Translations under genes and position numbers: made by a program
Source of the DNA: a virus
Strand: one strand, 5' to 3'
DNA: 38,122 nt
IMG/VR virus record: IMGVR_UViG_3300008267_000133
Coordinates: 1 to 38,122 of that record
Shown here: one piece after another, positions 1-6,585 of the stretch
Layout: each line of letters starts with the position of its first letter
How positions within the stretch are numbered: position 1 is the stretch's first letter
Notes under the pieces: generated by a model
The model's input: the letters and a program-made list of their open reading frames with translations, nothing else
What the model was told of the DNA's origin: nothing
Database searches by the model: none

Positions 1-114
1 ATTGCCTGACGTTAAAAACAAAATCATGCGCCCTCGCAGTAATGCAGAAATTGCCGCGGCAATTAACCAATTTGCAGAAGTTCCGACGCATATAACACAC
101 CGGATCAACCCTAA
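1..114. repeat. Left copy of 114-bp terminal direct repeat (circular-assembly overlap)
   Basis: Bases 1-114 are identical to 38009-38122. The helicase reading frame continues in phase from the right end into position 115, so the repeat is the overlap of a circular or circularly permuted assembly rather than a separate element. One copy should be removed, giving a 38,008-bp circle. A headful-packaging phage of the P22/Sf6 type would assemble this way. Confidence 0.95.
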
Positions 115-193
115 AGGCTATTCAGTGATCAACCGCAAAAAGTTTAAGTCTGCTGACGAGGTCGTGACAAATGAAGTTGCTGAAAGTAACTAA
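1..193 (+). CDS. C-terminal end of SF2 helicase (continues from 36396-38122)
   Basis: This is the 3' end of the helicase gene that starts at 36396 and crosses the linear ends. Positions 1-114 duplicate 38009-38122 in the same frame, and only 115-193 are new. The joined gene has 602 codons including the stop (601 aa). An internal ATG at position 26 is not a real start. The tail is basic and polar and ends in VVTNEVAESN. The VRR-NUC gene starts 23 bp before this stop, indicating translational coupling. Confidence 0.9.
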   Translation, partial: LPDVKNKIMRPRSNAEIAAAINQFAEVPTHITHRINPKGYSVINRKKFKSADEVVTNEVAESN

Positions 194-617
194 ATTTTAT
201 ACTGCAGAAATACCCGATAACATTGCGATCGCTGGCGGTGATTATGCCGGCGCTTGCAATAGCGAGGATGCAGATTTAATCAGCTTTGTTTCTTGGTTGA
301 AGTTTAATTACCCACATCTGGGCAATTTGATTTACCACATTCCAAATGAGTCAATGAAGCCGGTGCAAGGCATTGTGATGGATAAAAAGAAAGGCGTGCT
401 AGACGGCGCGCCGGATGTTTGCATTGCAACTGTGCCGGCAGTCTATATCGAAATGAAGCGGCGATGTGCAAAGCAATCACTGAGCAGTAAGAAAAGCCGC
501 CAGCACTTCGAGCGGCAACTGCAGGTTTTATCTTCTATGGCCGCGGCCGGCAACCGGTGCTTTGTTGCGTTTGGCCTTGATGCTGCAAAAAACATTATAA
601 AAGAGCTTGCGTTATAG
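171..617 (+). CDS. VRR-NUC domain nuclease
   Basis: This 148-aa protein carries the PD-(D/E)xK signature of VRR-NUC phage nucleases: a Glu near residue 60 (HIPNE), G-x-PD at 79-82 (DGAPD), and E-M-K at 94-96 in the strand VYIEMKRR. A helix with a conserved Gln near 115 (RQLQVLSSMAAAG) follows. The family cuts structured or branched DNA and often sits beside phage helicases and recombinases. The start overlaps the helicase end by 23 bp, with GAGG at 159-162 as likely ribosome binding site. A role in resolving replication or recombination intermediates is inferred. Confidence 0.85.
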   Translation: MKLLKVTKFYTAEIPDNIAIAGGDYAGACNSEDADLISFVSWLKFNYPHLGNLIYHIPNESMKPVQGIVMDKKKGVLDGAPDVCIATVPAVYIEMKRRCAKQSLSSKKSRQHFERQLQVLSSMAAAGNRCFVAFGLDAAKNIIKELAL

Positions 618-635
618 TAGTGATTTGGCTACTAT
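607..635 (+). promoter_or_regulatory. Sigma70-like promoter with dyad operator, upstream of ERF gene
   Basis: The -35 is TTGCGT (607-612), the spacer is 17 bp, and the -10 is TACTAT (630-635). A 7-bp perfect inverted repeat (ATAGTAG at 614-620, CTACTAT at 629-635, 8-nt loop) fills the spacer and overlaps the -10, which suggests a repressor site or attenuator. The -35 lies in the last codons of the VRR-NUC gene. The recombination genes (ERF, YqaJ, HTH, SSB) follow. Confidence 0.6.
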
Positions 636-667
636 TCATGAGCGGTTTAACTTAATAGGAAATAGAA

Positions 668-1360
668 ATGACAACAAGCAAAGCGCAGCCAAGCGCTAAA
701 AACATTTTCCAGCGAATCAACGCTGTGATGCAAGAAATTGACTACATCAAGAAAGACAAAAAAGTCTCTGGCGGTGGCGCTAATTACTCTGCAGTCAGCC
801 ATGATCAAGTTGTCGCCATGGTGCGCGAGTCAGTTGTTAAAAATGGTATTGTGATTTATCCAGAGCAGCTTGAATCAAAAGTGTTAGTTGCTCGCGACAA
901 GTCAAAAGACATTGCAATGATGCTTTATGAAGGCGAGTTCAACATCCATTTTGTAAACATTGATGACGGCGCAGACCGGTTAATAGTTCGGATTGTAGGC
1001 CACGCCAACGACAACGGCGATAAAGCACCAGGCAAAGCAGTGACCTACGCAACAAAGTCGGCAATTCTCAAAGTGTTTGCAATTGAAACCGGCGAGAACG
1101 ACGAAAGCCGCAATTACAAAGAGCCTGAGATTGTTTACGCAACGGCGCAACAAATCAGCAGCTTTTACGTTTTACTTGCAGAGACAGCAACAGAAGAAGG
1201 CGCGATCATGCAGCACGCTTGCTTGAATGTGTTGAAATACGGCCAGGTGTACAGCTTTCAGCAATTACCTGAGCAGGCAGCAAACATTGTGATTGGCTTG
1301 CTAAATGAAAAGCTGAAACGCATTAACAAAGAAGCGGAGAAAGCAAATGAAGCTCAGTAA
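668..1360 (+). CDS. erf: ERF-family single-strand annealing protein
   Basis: This 230-aa protein reads as an ERF superfamily recombinase, which anneals complementary single strands at phage DNA ends (P22 Erf is the type). Visible features are the N-terminal helix with NIFQRINAVMQEIDYIKKDKK, a YSAVSHDQV segment, and the family signature around residues 118-145 (GDKAPGKAVTYATKSAILK, then FAIETGENDES). AGGA lies 8 nt before the ATG. The gene overlaps the downstream YqaJ exonuclease by 14 bp, forming a two-component nuclease/annealase system with SSB two genes later. Confidence 0.85.
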   Translation: MTTSKAQPSAKNIFQRINAVMQEIDYIKKDKKVSGGGANYSAVSHDQVVAMVRESVVKNGIVIYPEQLESKVLVARDKSKDIAMMLYEGEFNIHFVNIDDGADRLIVRIVGHANDNGDKAPGKAVTYATKSAILKVFAIETGENDESRNYKEPEIVYATAQQISSFYVLLAETATEEGAIMQHACLNVLKYGQVYSFQQLPEQAANIVIGLLNEKLKRINKEAEKANEAQ

Positions 1361-2015
1361 GGATTTAATTTTAGCTCAACTTGCAGAGCATTCAGGCCGG
1401 CTTGGTTTTAATCCTGCAGTTATTGAGCAGCGATCGCCTGAGTGGTTCCGCGCTCGGCTTGGCGTTATTACCGCCAGCAAAGCCAGTGATTTTTTGGCCG
1501 GCGAAAGCACCGACACTTACAAAAATTACATTGCAGAAAAAGCCGCGGAGCAGTTAACCGGTGAGCTGCCAGAAGAAATAAACGCCAAGGCTTTGCAATG
1601 GGGCCGCGATCATGAGTCAAGTTCCTACGCTGCGTTTGAATTCATTACCGGCTTAACTGTTGAGCAAGTGCCGTTTATCTATCGCGACTTAACCGGCAGC
1701 TTTGGTTGTTCGCCTGATGGCATATGCAGCGATGGCGCAGGACTTGAGCTGAAATGTCCATGGTCTAGCCGCGAATTCATCAAATTTGTGCGAGACAACA
1801 TGCCAAAGAAAGAAGAAGTGAAGCAAATCCAATTCTGTATGTGGGTTAGCGGTGCAGACTCTTGGTATGTTGCCAAGTATGACCCGCGGTTTAAATCAAA
1901 GCAGTTGCATGTTGTAAAGTTTGAGCGTGATGAAAAAATGATGCGTGAGTTTGACCAGCGCGCAGAAATTGCACTTCGCGACCTGCAGGAAATTTATGAG
2001 GCGTTTGAGCAATGA
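1347..2015 (+). CDS. YqaJ-like (lambda-exonuclease family) 5'-3' exonuclease
   Basis: This 222-aa protein has the YqaJ/lambda-exo core: QRSPEWFRARLGVITAS at 28-44, GRDHE with the first acid at E90, SPDG with D124, and the catalytic strand LELKCP with E134 and K136. A KQIQFCMWVSG helix at 159-169 carries the conserved glutamines. It would digest double-stranded ends to give ssDNA for the adjacent ERF protein. GGAG precedes the ATG, inside the end of the ERF gene. The 3' end overlaps the next start (ATGA). Confidence 0.9.
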   Translation: MKLSKDLILAQLAEHSGRLGFNPAVIEQRSPEWFRARLGVITASKASDFLAGESTDTYKNYIAEKAAEQLTGELPEEINAKALQWGRDHESSSYAAFEFITGLTVEQVPFIYRDLTGSFGCSPDGICSDGAGLELKCPWSSREFIKFVRDNMPKKEEVKQIQFCMWVSGADSWYVAKYDPRFKSKQLHVVKFERDEKMMREFDQRAEIALRDLQEIYEAFEQ

Positions 2016-2245
2016 TTGAAACAATTACAACCGCGGAGGCCGCCGACACTCTCGGCGTGCATCCGGTGACTTTGCGCAAGTGGCGCGTGAATTCTGAGGA
2101 ACTGCACAATTTTGGATTTGGTGATGACTGGATGGAAGATCAACAAGGTTTAACCTGGCGATTTGAACATCCTAAAAAAATAGTTTATTGCGCAAAAAGC
2201 GTTAATTGGTTGAAAAAAATCTTACAAAGAAGGAAAACAAAATAA
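2012..2245 (+). CDS. Small HTH DNA-binding protein
   Basis: This 77-aa protein starts with a MerR/excisionase-like helix-turn-helix: TTAEAADTLGVHPVTLRKWR at about residues 6-25, followed by an aromatic middle (FGFGDDWMEDQQGLTWRF) and a basic tail (KKILQRRKTK). It sits between the exonuclease (ATGA overlap) and SSB (TAATG overlap), so it is translated with the recombination operon. Excision needs an integrase, and none is seen, so a regulatory or recombination accessory role is more likely. Confidence 0.7.
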   Translation: MIETITTAEAADTLGVHPVTLRKWRVNSEELHNFGFGDDWMEDQQGLTWRFEHPKKIVYCAKSVNWLKKILQRRKTK

Positions 2246-2772
2246 TGGCAACAACAGTAGTCGGCAAGCTAAACAAAGCCGCAACGCAATTCCAAGCAAG
2301 CGAGTCAACGGGCTTCGGCATTCGTTTAGGTGTGAAGTATTATGACCGCGAAAGCAAATCTGACCAGTGGAGTAACTATGAAGCTGTAATTTTTGCCAAA
2401 GCTCCGGCGCAAGTGCAATTTTACCAGCAAGTATTGGTTGAAGGTGCAGTGGTTGAGGTTTCAGGCGACAAGCTCAAAATTCGCCAATTCCAAGGTCAAA
2501 ACGGATTAAGCCTATCTATTGAATTGCTTGATGCAAAATTGGGCTTTGTTCATGCGCCTCAGTCAAACACCAATCAAGCACAGGCACCGCAGCAGCAAAG
2601 TCCGCAGCAACAACAACCGCAACAGTCATACAATCAGCAACGCCAACAACCGCCAGCAGGTTATCAGCAAACGCCGCAAGGCTACCCAGTTCCGCCTAAG
2701 CAACCGCTCGCAGGTTATCAGCCGCAGATTGGGCAGCCGATGCAAGCGCCGGACTTTGACGCGCCTTTTTAA
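2245..2772 (+). CDS. ssb: Single-stranded DNA-binding protein with Gln/Pro-rich linker
   Basis: This 175-aa protein has an OB-fold-like N-terminus (residues 1-100: MATTVVGKLNKAATQF, YYDRESKSDQWSNYEAVIF, VEVSGDKLKIRQF), a long Gln/Pro/Tyr-rich disordered linker (about 110-165) and an acidic C-terminal tip ending DFDAPF, the usual SSB protein-docking tail. The ATG at 2245 is chosen over an upstream in-frame one because AAGGAAA precedes it and it overlaps the previous stop as TAATG. It is the last gene before a terminator, closing the recombination module. Confidence 0.85.
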   Translation: MATTVVGKLNKAATQFQASESTGFGIRLGVKYYDRESKSDQWSNYEAVIFAKAPAQVQFYQQVLVEGAVVEVSGDKLKIRQFQGQNGLSLSIELLDAKLGFVHAPQSNTNQAQAPQQQSPQQQQPQQSYNQQRQQPPAGYQQTPQGYPVPPKQPLAGYQPQIGQPMQAPDFDAPF

Positions 2773-2781
2773 TTAACTAGC

Positions 2782-2802
2782 AGCGCCAGAAATGGCGCTT
2801 TT
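2782..2802 (+). terminator. Rho-independent terminator after ssb
   Basis: Stem AGCGCC (2782-2787) and GGCGCT (2794-2799) with loop AGAAAT, followed by a short T run. It separates the recombination module from the small-gene block. The T run is short, so some read-through is likely. Confidence 0.75.
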
Positions 2803-2816
2803 ACTGAGGAAATAAC

Positions 2817-3443
2817 ATGGCAATAGTAAATTGGAATGATGCGCCAAAAGATGCGGTAGCTTTTGGGAGTGTCGGCGCTGCTGGTAAACCTGTGTTTGTT
2901 TTTAATAATGGCTATCAATACGCTGTCAGTGGCGAGCGATTTAAGTTCGGCAAAGGGGTCGCATTCAGAGAAGATGAAATAACGATAGAATCTGTGCGCC
3001 CAACCATTTCGTTGACTTCAACAGAATGGCCAGAAAACGAAGAGCGGATCACAGCGATAGCGCAGAATGGCAACACTGGCGAGCATTATGGAGAAACACC
3101 AAAGTTTATTTATACCAGTAACTCTGTCGAGCTTGTCAAGCCAACCGAACCAAAAACAGCAGTCGAATTTCTCAACGCCTGCGCTGCTGTGCAATCTGAG
3201 CGTGGCAAGCAATACGATGCAAGCGGTAAAGGTGAACGCAGCTTTGCAGCCGCTGCCAGTGCGTTTAATGCGGCAACAGGTAAATCACTGACAGGCTCAG
3301 ATGTTTGTTTGCTGCTGACGATGGTGAAGCTGGTTAGGCAGTACAGCTCGCCGGATAGACTGCACCAGGATAGCTTGCTAGATGGGGTTAGTTATCTCAG
3401 TCTATGGGCTGAAATGCTGACTAAGGAACTAGGCGAAAAATAA
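2817..3443 (+). CDS. Phage protein with DUF6378-like C-terminal domain
   Basis: This is a 208-aa protein. The N-terminal half (1-100) is beta-rich and unrecognised. The C-terminal half (about 115-205) resembles the all-helical DUF6378 domain of many phages: ERGKQYDASGKGERSF, then TGSDVCLLLTMVKLVRQYSS, a D-R-x-H-x-D-S motif, and DGVSYLSLWAE. I compare it with MazG-type helical bundles only by shape. Function is unknown. GAGGAA precedes the ATG. It is the first gene after the ssb terminator, with no strong promoter of its own seen. Confidence 0.7.
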   Translation: MAIVNWNDAPKDAVAFGSVGAAGKPVFVFNNGYQYAVSGERFKFGKGVAFREDEITIESVRPTISLTSTEWPENEERITAIAQNGNTGEHYGETPKFIYTSNSVELVKPTEPKTAVEFLNACAAVQSERGKQYDASGKGERSFAAAASAFNAATGKSLTGSDVCLLLTMVKLVRQYSSPDRLHQDSLLDGVSYLSLWAEMLTKELGEK

Positions 3444-3466
3444 TTCACCTTTTTTTGATTTATCGC

Positions 3467-3495
3467 TTGACCATGACCGGACATGGTACTATATT
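3467..3495 (+). promoter_or_regulatory. Strong sigma70-like promoter with 16-bp dyad operator in the spacer
   Basis: The -35 is TTGACC (3467-3472), the spacer is 17 bp, and the -10 is TATATT (3490-3495). A near-perfect 16-bp palindrome, CCATGACCGGACATGG (3471-3486, one mismatched pair), lies between the hexamers where a bound repressor would block polymerase. It precedes an HTH gene at 3527, so autoregulation is a reasonable inference. It would drive the overlapping genes to 6574. Confidence 0.75.
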
Positions 3496-3526
3496 GAGTT
3501 CAAGCAACAACAAACGAGGAAACAAA

Positions 3527-3862
3527 ATGAAAACACCACGCGAAATAGCAAAGCATTACAACCTATCGCACCACACAGTGCGTAAGTGGTCTAAAACGCG
3601 CTTAGAACGCGCATCAACCTTAATCGACATGCAAATCAACCCTGTAGTAATGCAGCTTGTAGGCGAGCTTCACGCGCTTTGTTTTGCCACTAGCAATATG
3701 AGCAACAAGTTAGTTGCTAACGTGTACAGCAAAGAAGGCTACGGGCATTTTGATGTGCTTATGCTTGACTCAAACGGCTATTGGTTTGTGCCAACAACTA
3801 ACCTGACAGTCGAAAACCTGCAAGCGGCAATCGCTAAAATTGAGGCAATAGTTTATGCGTAA
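3527..3862 (+). CDS. HTH regulator-like protein
   Basis: This 111-aa protein opens with a helix-turn-helix (TPREIAKHYNLSHHTVRKWS at about 3-22), followed by an unrecognised 85-aa alpha/beta region. The ATG at 3527 follows GAGGAAACAAA. An earlier in-frame start would lie inside the promoter at 3467-3495. It directly follows a promoter containing a dyad operator, so it is the best candidate for a repressor of this arm. It lacks a recognisable CI/Cro or Arc sequence. The next gene overlaps its end by 8 bp. Confidence 0.7.
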   Translation: MKTPREIAKHYNLSHHTVRKWSKTRLERASTLIDMQINPVVMQLVGELHALCFATSNMSNKLVANVYSKEGYGHFDVLMLDSNGYWFVPTTNLTVENLQAAIAKIEAIVYA

Positions 3863-3959
3863 AAATAACGAATTCTTACAAACAGTATTGCTCGCAGTGT
3901 TTGCAATCGCTGCTTACTTGTTGGTTATTTATATGTACTTGATGGAGATGGCAAAATGA
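3855..3959 (+). CDS. 34-aa single-pass membrane microprotein
   Basis: A short frame encodes a polar start (MRKNNEFLQ) followed by about 20 hydrophobic residues (VLLAVFAIAAYLLVIYMYL). It overlaps the HTH gene by 8 bp and the next gene by ATGA, the same stop/start packing used throughout this operon, which supports expression. Function is unknown. It is a candidate inner-membrane microprotein. Confidence 0.6.
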   Translation: MRKNNEFLQTVLLAVFAIAAYLLVIYMYLMEMAK

Positions 3960-4402
3960 ATAGCAAACTTGTTTCTGTTTACTCTGTAAGCTGCCAGCAT
4001 ATATCAATGCCTCAAGATGCAATAAATTTCGAGGTAATGAAATTTGCACCAAGATTTAGCTTAAGAGATTTTCATTCTATGCCTGATTTTGCTCAAAAAG
4101 TTTGCGTTGAGCGGTGGCCTGTTGTTGAGTTTAGAAATGCGGCAGATGGAGAGTGGCCGTTTAGAGATCAACCAGAATTCCCGCCTATATTCAAAAGCAC
4201 CTATATAGCCGTAGAACCTGAGCTTGAGAGGCTGATTGCAATAAAGTACAAAAGAGAAATTGATGCAGCAAAATCAAAAGCGCTGGTAGAAATAAGAAGT
4301 AGAGAGAAAATGCAGAGCAGTATTAATAAGTTCTTGATGCTGCCTTGGTATGTCCGCGTGTGGCAATCTGTATTTACTAAAAACTTGGAGCTAGCAAAAT
4401 GA
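3956..4402 (+). CDS. Hypothetical phage protein
   Basis: This 148-aa protein is not recognised. The N-terminal half has mixed strands (VSVYSVSCQHISMP, then FAPRFSLRDFHSMPDF). The C-terminal half is a charged helix (about 88-125) followed by an aromatic stretch (MLPWYVRVWQSVF). It is linked by ATGA overlaps on both sides, so it is part of the tightly packed operon 3527-6574. Confidence 0.6.
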   Translation: MNSKLVSVYSVSCQHISMPQDAINFEVMKFAPRFSLRDFHSMPDFAQKVCVERWPVVEFRNAADGEWPFRDQPEFPPIFKSTYIAVEPELERLIAIKYKREIDAAKSKALVEIRSREKMQSSINKFLMLPWYVRVWQSVFTKNLELAK

Positions 4403-4689
4403 ACGTCCAACAAATAGCAATAGAAATCGACACATTGCGCAGTGCAAAGAGAGAAATTGAAGAAGCGCAAGGAAAGCTTGTTTATCTGTGTGAAGGAATC
4501 ACATCAGAAAACGCGCTTCAAATTAGATCTAGCTATCGTGGTGTCGTTTCAATAATTGAAGATGAAAACCTGTCATCGCATGAAAAGTTAATTATTGAGT
4601 CGCTAAAAGCAATGTTAAAAGATGAAATTGCAAGACTTACAGAAACCTGCACAAAAGCTGAAAGCAACATAAAGGAGCTAGCAAAATGA
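4399..4689 (+). CDS. Hypothetical helical protein
   Basis: This 96-aa protein is almost wholly helical, with two charged coiled-coil-like stretches (residues 3-30 and 60-95, many E/K/L/I) around a polar middle. It is unrecognised. It overlaps its neighbours by ATGA at 4399 and 4686. Confidence 0.6.
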   Translation: MNVQQIAIEIDTLRSAKREIEEAQGKLVYLCEGITSENALQIRSSYRGVVSIIEDENLSSHEKLIIESLKAMLKDEIARLTETCTKAESNIKELAK

Positions 4690-4847
4690 TAGAATTCTTA
4701 ATCTTGTCAACAATAGTGCTGATTTATTTTGCGATCAAAGCAGCCCGCGAAGAAATGAAAAGAATCGAAGAATCTTCTCAAATCTCTGAGGACTGGGAGC
4801 ATTTTATAAAGACTGGCGATGATCGCAAATGGAGAAAGAGAAAATGA
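4686..4847 (+). CDS. 53-aa membrane-anchored small protein
   Basis: A short frame with an N-terminal hydrophobic segment (FLILSTIVLIYFAI) and then a charged cytoplasmic-type tail (AAREEMKRIEESS, ending KWRKRK). It starts by overlapping the previous stop (ATGA) and ends by overlapping the next start in the same way, which supports it as real. Function is unknown. Confidence 0.65.
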   Translation: MIEFLILSTIVLIYFAIKAAREEMKRIEESSQISEDWEHFIKTGDDRKWRKRK

Positions 4848-5056
4848 AAGGACTAGCCGAAGCCAAAGCCGCCATCATCAAAGCGCAGAACCAAGACCAG
4901 CTTTACAAAGCCGTCGAGTCAATCTGCTTTGATGCTGGCTATCGTTTTGCCGATGATTGTGATTTGCTAGAAAATGCAGAGTTTGCGCTGTTGCAAGGCA
5001 AACCTGGAGTTGCTGAATTATTGCGTTATGCTGATATTAAGGAAGGGAAGTTATGA
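4844..5056 (+). CDS. Hypothetical small protein
   Basis: A 70-aa protein starting at the ATG overlapping the previous stop (ATGA at 4844-4847). An ATG 15 bp upstream is less likely because it breaks that junction. It is helical, with FDAGYRFADDCDLLENAEFALL in the middle. No family is recognised. Confidence 0.6.
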   Translation: MKGLAEAKAAIIKAQNQDQLYKAVESICFDAGYRFADDCDLLENAEFALLQGKPGVAELLRYADIKEGKL

Positions 5057-5484
5057 GCTATAAAGTATTAACAGACGGAAACGGAAGCGGCCTTATTAAT
5101 GTCGTTGGCCTTGGTCACTTTATGCGGTTAGGCGACCACAATGAAGTTATAAAAGAGCTTCAATTTGCTAAACAGGAATTGATTGACTTAAAAGCCGAGC
5201 GCGATGCTTTGGCGGCTCAGTTGGTGAAAATTCAGGACGCAGCACTGAAGCCATGCGGTAGAACCCACCAGCAATGGACTAACAACATTAAGCGAAATGC
5301 TCTTGAGATTACAGCAAGGCAATGCCTAGCCGAAACCCGCGCCGAGGCTGTTCAATGCGCTGTCAATAACATTGCATCAATAGATATGAGCGACTTAAGC
5401 AGAGATTTTACGGATGGTTATGAATATTGCAGAGCACTAATTATCCAATACGCCGAGCAAATCCTGCAAGGCGGCACAAAATGA
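5053..5484 (+). CDS. Hypothetical phage protein with coiled coil
   Basis: A 143-aa protein. A short beta start (YKVLTDGNGSGLINVVGLGH) is followed by a coiled coil (about 30-62: EVIKELQFAKQELIDLKAE and on), the FKAERDALAAQL-type segment common in small phage accessory proteins. The C-terminal part (CLAETRAEAVQCAV, YAEQILQGG) also matches that class. No activity is assignable. Confidence 0.6.
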   Translation: MSYKVLTDGNGSGLINVVGLGHFMRLGDHNEVIKELQFAKQELIDLKAERDALAAQLVKIQDAALKPCGRTHQQWTNNIKRNALEITARQCLAETRAEAVQCAVNNIASIDMSDLSRDFTDGYEYCRALIIQYAEQILQGGTK

Positions 5485-5807
5485 ACACCAAAACCGCCAT
5501 AATGAACGCCATCGAGCTAGGCTTAAGCAATCAAGAAATCCTTGCAACCATTAAAACCACTATGAACTACATAGTGAAAACGCGAGTCGATTATAACAGC
5601 ATTGCGCCGGAGCCTATACGCTCGCCAAAGCCTAGCAAGCCGAAGGAAGGCACCATAAGCCGCACCGTTTATGATGCGATTATAGCCAATCCAAGCGCAA
5701 AATCTGGCGAGCTGGCAAGAATAACTGGCGCTTGTTTTGGGGTCATTTACTCAGTTAAAAAATACTACTTTGGACACAAACCAAGGTTTAATCGGTGGGC
5801 AGTGTGA
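5481..5807 (+). CDS. Two-unit HTH protein
   Basis: A 108-aa protein with an HTH-like unit at each end: AIMNAIELGLSNQEILATIK at about 6-25, and TVYDAIIANPSAKSGELARITGACFGVIYSVKKYYF at about 64-99. A basic Pro-rich linker (RSPKPSKPKEG) joins them. It starts by ATGA overlap and ends by TGATG overlap with another HTH gene. It is the first of three adjacent genes built from similar HTH units. DNA binding is inferred. Confidence 0.6.
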   Translation: MNTKTAIMNAIELGLSNQEILATIKTTMNYIVKTRVDYNSIAPEPIRSPKPSKPKEGTISRTVYDAIIANPSAKSGELARITGACFGVIYSVKKYYFGHKPRFNRWAV

Positions 5808-5989
5808 TGAACAGAAAAGCAAAGATAATTGAAATGACTCAACAAGGAAAGTCAATCAAGGAAATAGCTATCGCAGCGTTTTGCACAGAGAGCTATGTTA
5901 ATGAGGTTCGCGTAAAGTTTGGCATATCTCGCAAGCTAAAGAAGCGTAACTTTATGCAAACCGTAGAATTATCGGAGCTAAAGATATGA
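5807..5989 (+). CDS. 60-aa single HTH protein
   Basis: The start is the ATG at 5807 in the junction TGATG, 12 bp inside a possible longer frame. The protein is essentially one helix-turn-helix: KIIEMTQQGKSIKEIAIAAF, then TESYVNEVRVKFGIS, with a basic RKLKKRN stretch. It resembles the units of the gene at 6122-6574. A DNA-binding regulator is inferred. Confidence 0.65.
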   Translation: MNRKAKIIEMTQQGKSIKEIAIAAFCTESYVNEVRVKFGISRKLKKRNFMQTVELSELKI

Positions 5990-6129
5990 ACCAAATCAAA
6001 ACCGCAGTGATCCGCGTTATAGCAACTGGTGAACTGATAACCGTCCGAAGCTATGGCAACGGCTGGCTTGACGCAAAAGGCAATCTGTACCACAAAACAA
6101 CTGCAACATTGGTAAAAGTAAATGACTAG
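5986..6129 (+). CDS. 47-aa small beta-rich protein
   Basis: A short frame starting by ATGA overlap at 5986 and ending 8 bp inside the next gene. The sequence alternates like a small beta-sheet (TAVIRVIATGELITVRSYG, WLDAKGNLYHK). No family is recognised. The packing makes it a probable gene. Confidence 0.55.
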   Translation: MNQIKTAVIRVIATGELITVRSYGNGWLDAKGNLYHKTTATLVKVND

Positions 6130-6574
6130 ACTCCACTTAGTTTCTAATGAAGATAAATTCCTTGTAGCTGAACTCGCCAAGTCTGGAATGACAGCAAGTT
6201 TGATTGGCAACAAGTTTGGCTTTAAAGCGCCGAAAGTGCTGGCCATCTGTGAGTATATGGGCGTTAAAGTGCGCTACAACCAACGCAGCAGCAAAGATGC
6301 CAAGCTGCAAGACATGATTAAAGCGCAGAAGTATTCAGCCGCTTTTATCGCGTCAACGCTTGGACTATGCACAAGCACTGTTAGAGCAGCGCAGAAAGAG
6401 CTTGGTTTGACATACTCGGAAGCGACAAAGAAGCGCAATGAAAAAGTTAAACAGGTATTTATGCTGTGCAAGGATGGCATGAGTACAAAAGATGCCTGCA
6501 ACGTAATCGGCCTGCATGTGTCATCGTACAACAGACTTAAATACGAAATCGGGCTAGTAAAGAAAGGCACTTAA
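6122..6574 (+). CDS. Protein with three tandem HTH units
   Basis: This 150-aa protein consists of three similar units of about 40 aa: residues 10-46 (AELAKSGMTASLIGNKFGF, then YMGVKV), 60-96 (MIKAQKYSAAFIASTLGL, then KELGLTY) and 107-144 (MLCKDGMSTKDACNVIGL, then YEIGLV). Each reads as helix-x-G-hydrophobic helix-GL-recognition helix-xxGL. Triple HTH arrays can read extended DNA sites, and I infer DNA binding. It is the last gene of the plus arm and its stop codon lies in the loop of the shared terminator. Confidence 0.7.
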   Translation: MTRLHLVSNEDKFLVAELAKSGMTASLIGNKFGFKAPKVLAICEYMGVKVRYNQRSSKDAKLQDMIKAQKYSAAFIASTLGLCTSTVRAAQKELGLTYSEATKKRNEKVKQVFMLCKDGMSTKDACNVIGLHVSSYNRLKYEIGLVKKGT

Positions 6575-6582
6575 TGTGCCTT
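6564..6582. terminator. Bidirectional terminator between converging arms
   Basis: Stem AAGGCAC (6564-6570) and GTGCCTT (6576-6582) with loop TTAAT. The plus-arm stop TAA is in the loop, and the minus-arm gene ends at 6586, just outside. Both strands give short U-containing 3' flanks. This is where the two transcription arms of the circle meet. Confidence 0.75.
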
Positions 6583-6585
6583 ATC

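Noticed and set aside
1-114. Terminal repeat as a functional phage end (short direct terminal repeats)
   Set aside because: It lies in the middle of the helicase coding frame, and the terminase is of the Sf6 headful type, so an assembly overlap is the simpler explanation.
225-232. GCGATCGC (HIP1-like) sites, also at 1430 and 35448, suggesting a cyanobacterial host
   Set aside because: Only three were noticed, all in the replication module, far below HIP1 density. The P22/Sf6 virion genes point to Gram-negative hosts of another kind.
2218-2228. Another exact AATCTTACAAA (iteron 11-mer) at the end of the HTH gene
   Set aside because: It is isolated and within coding sequence, with no companion repeats. 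Chance in A/T-rich codons is likely.
2012-2245. Excisionase (Xis)
   Set aside because: The HTH resembles one, but no integrase or attachment site is found and the gene is embedded in the recombination operon.
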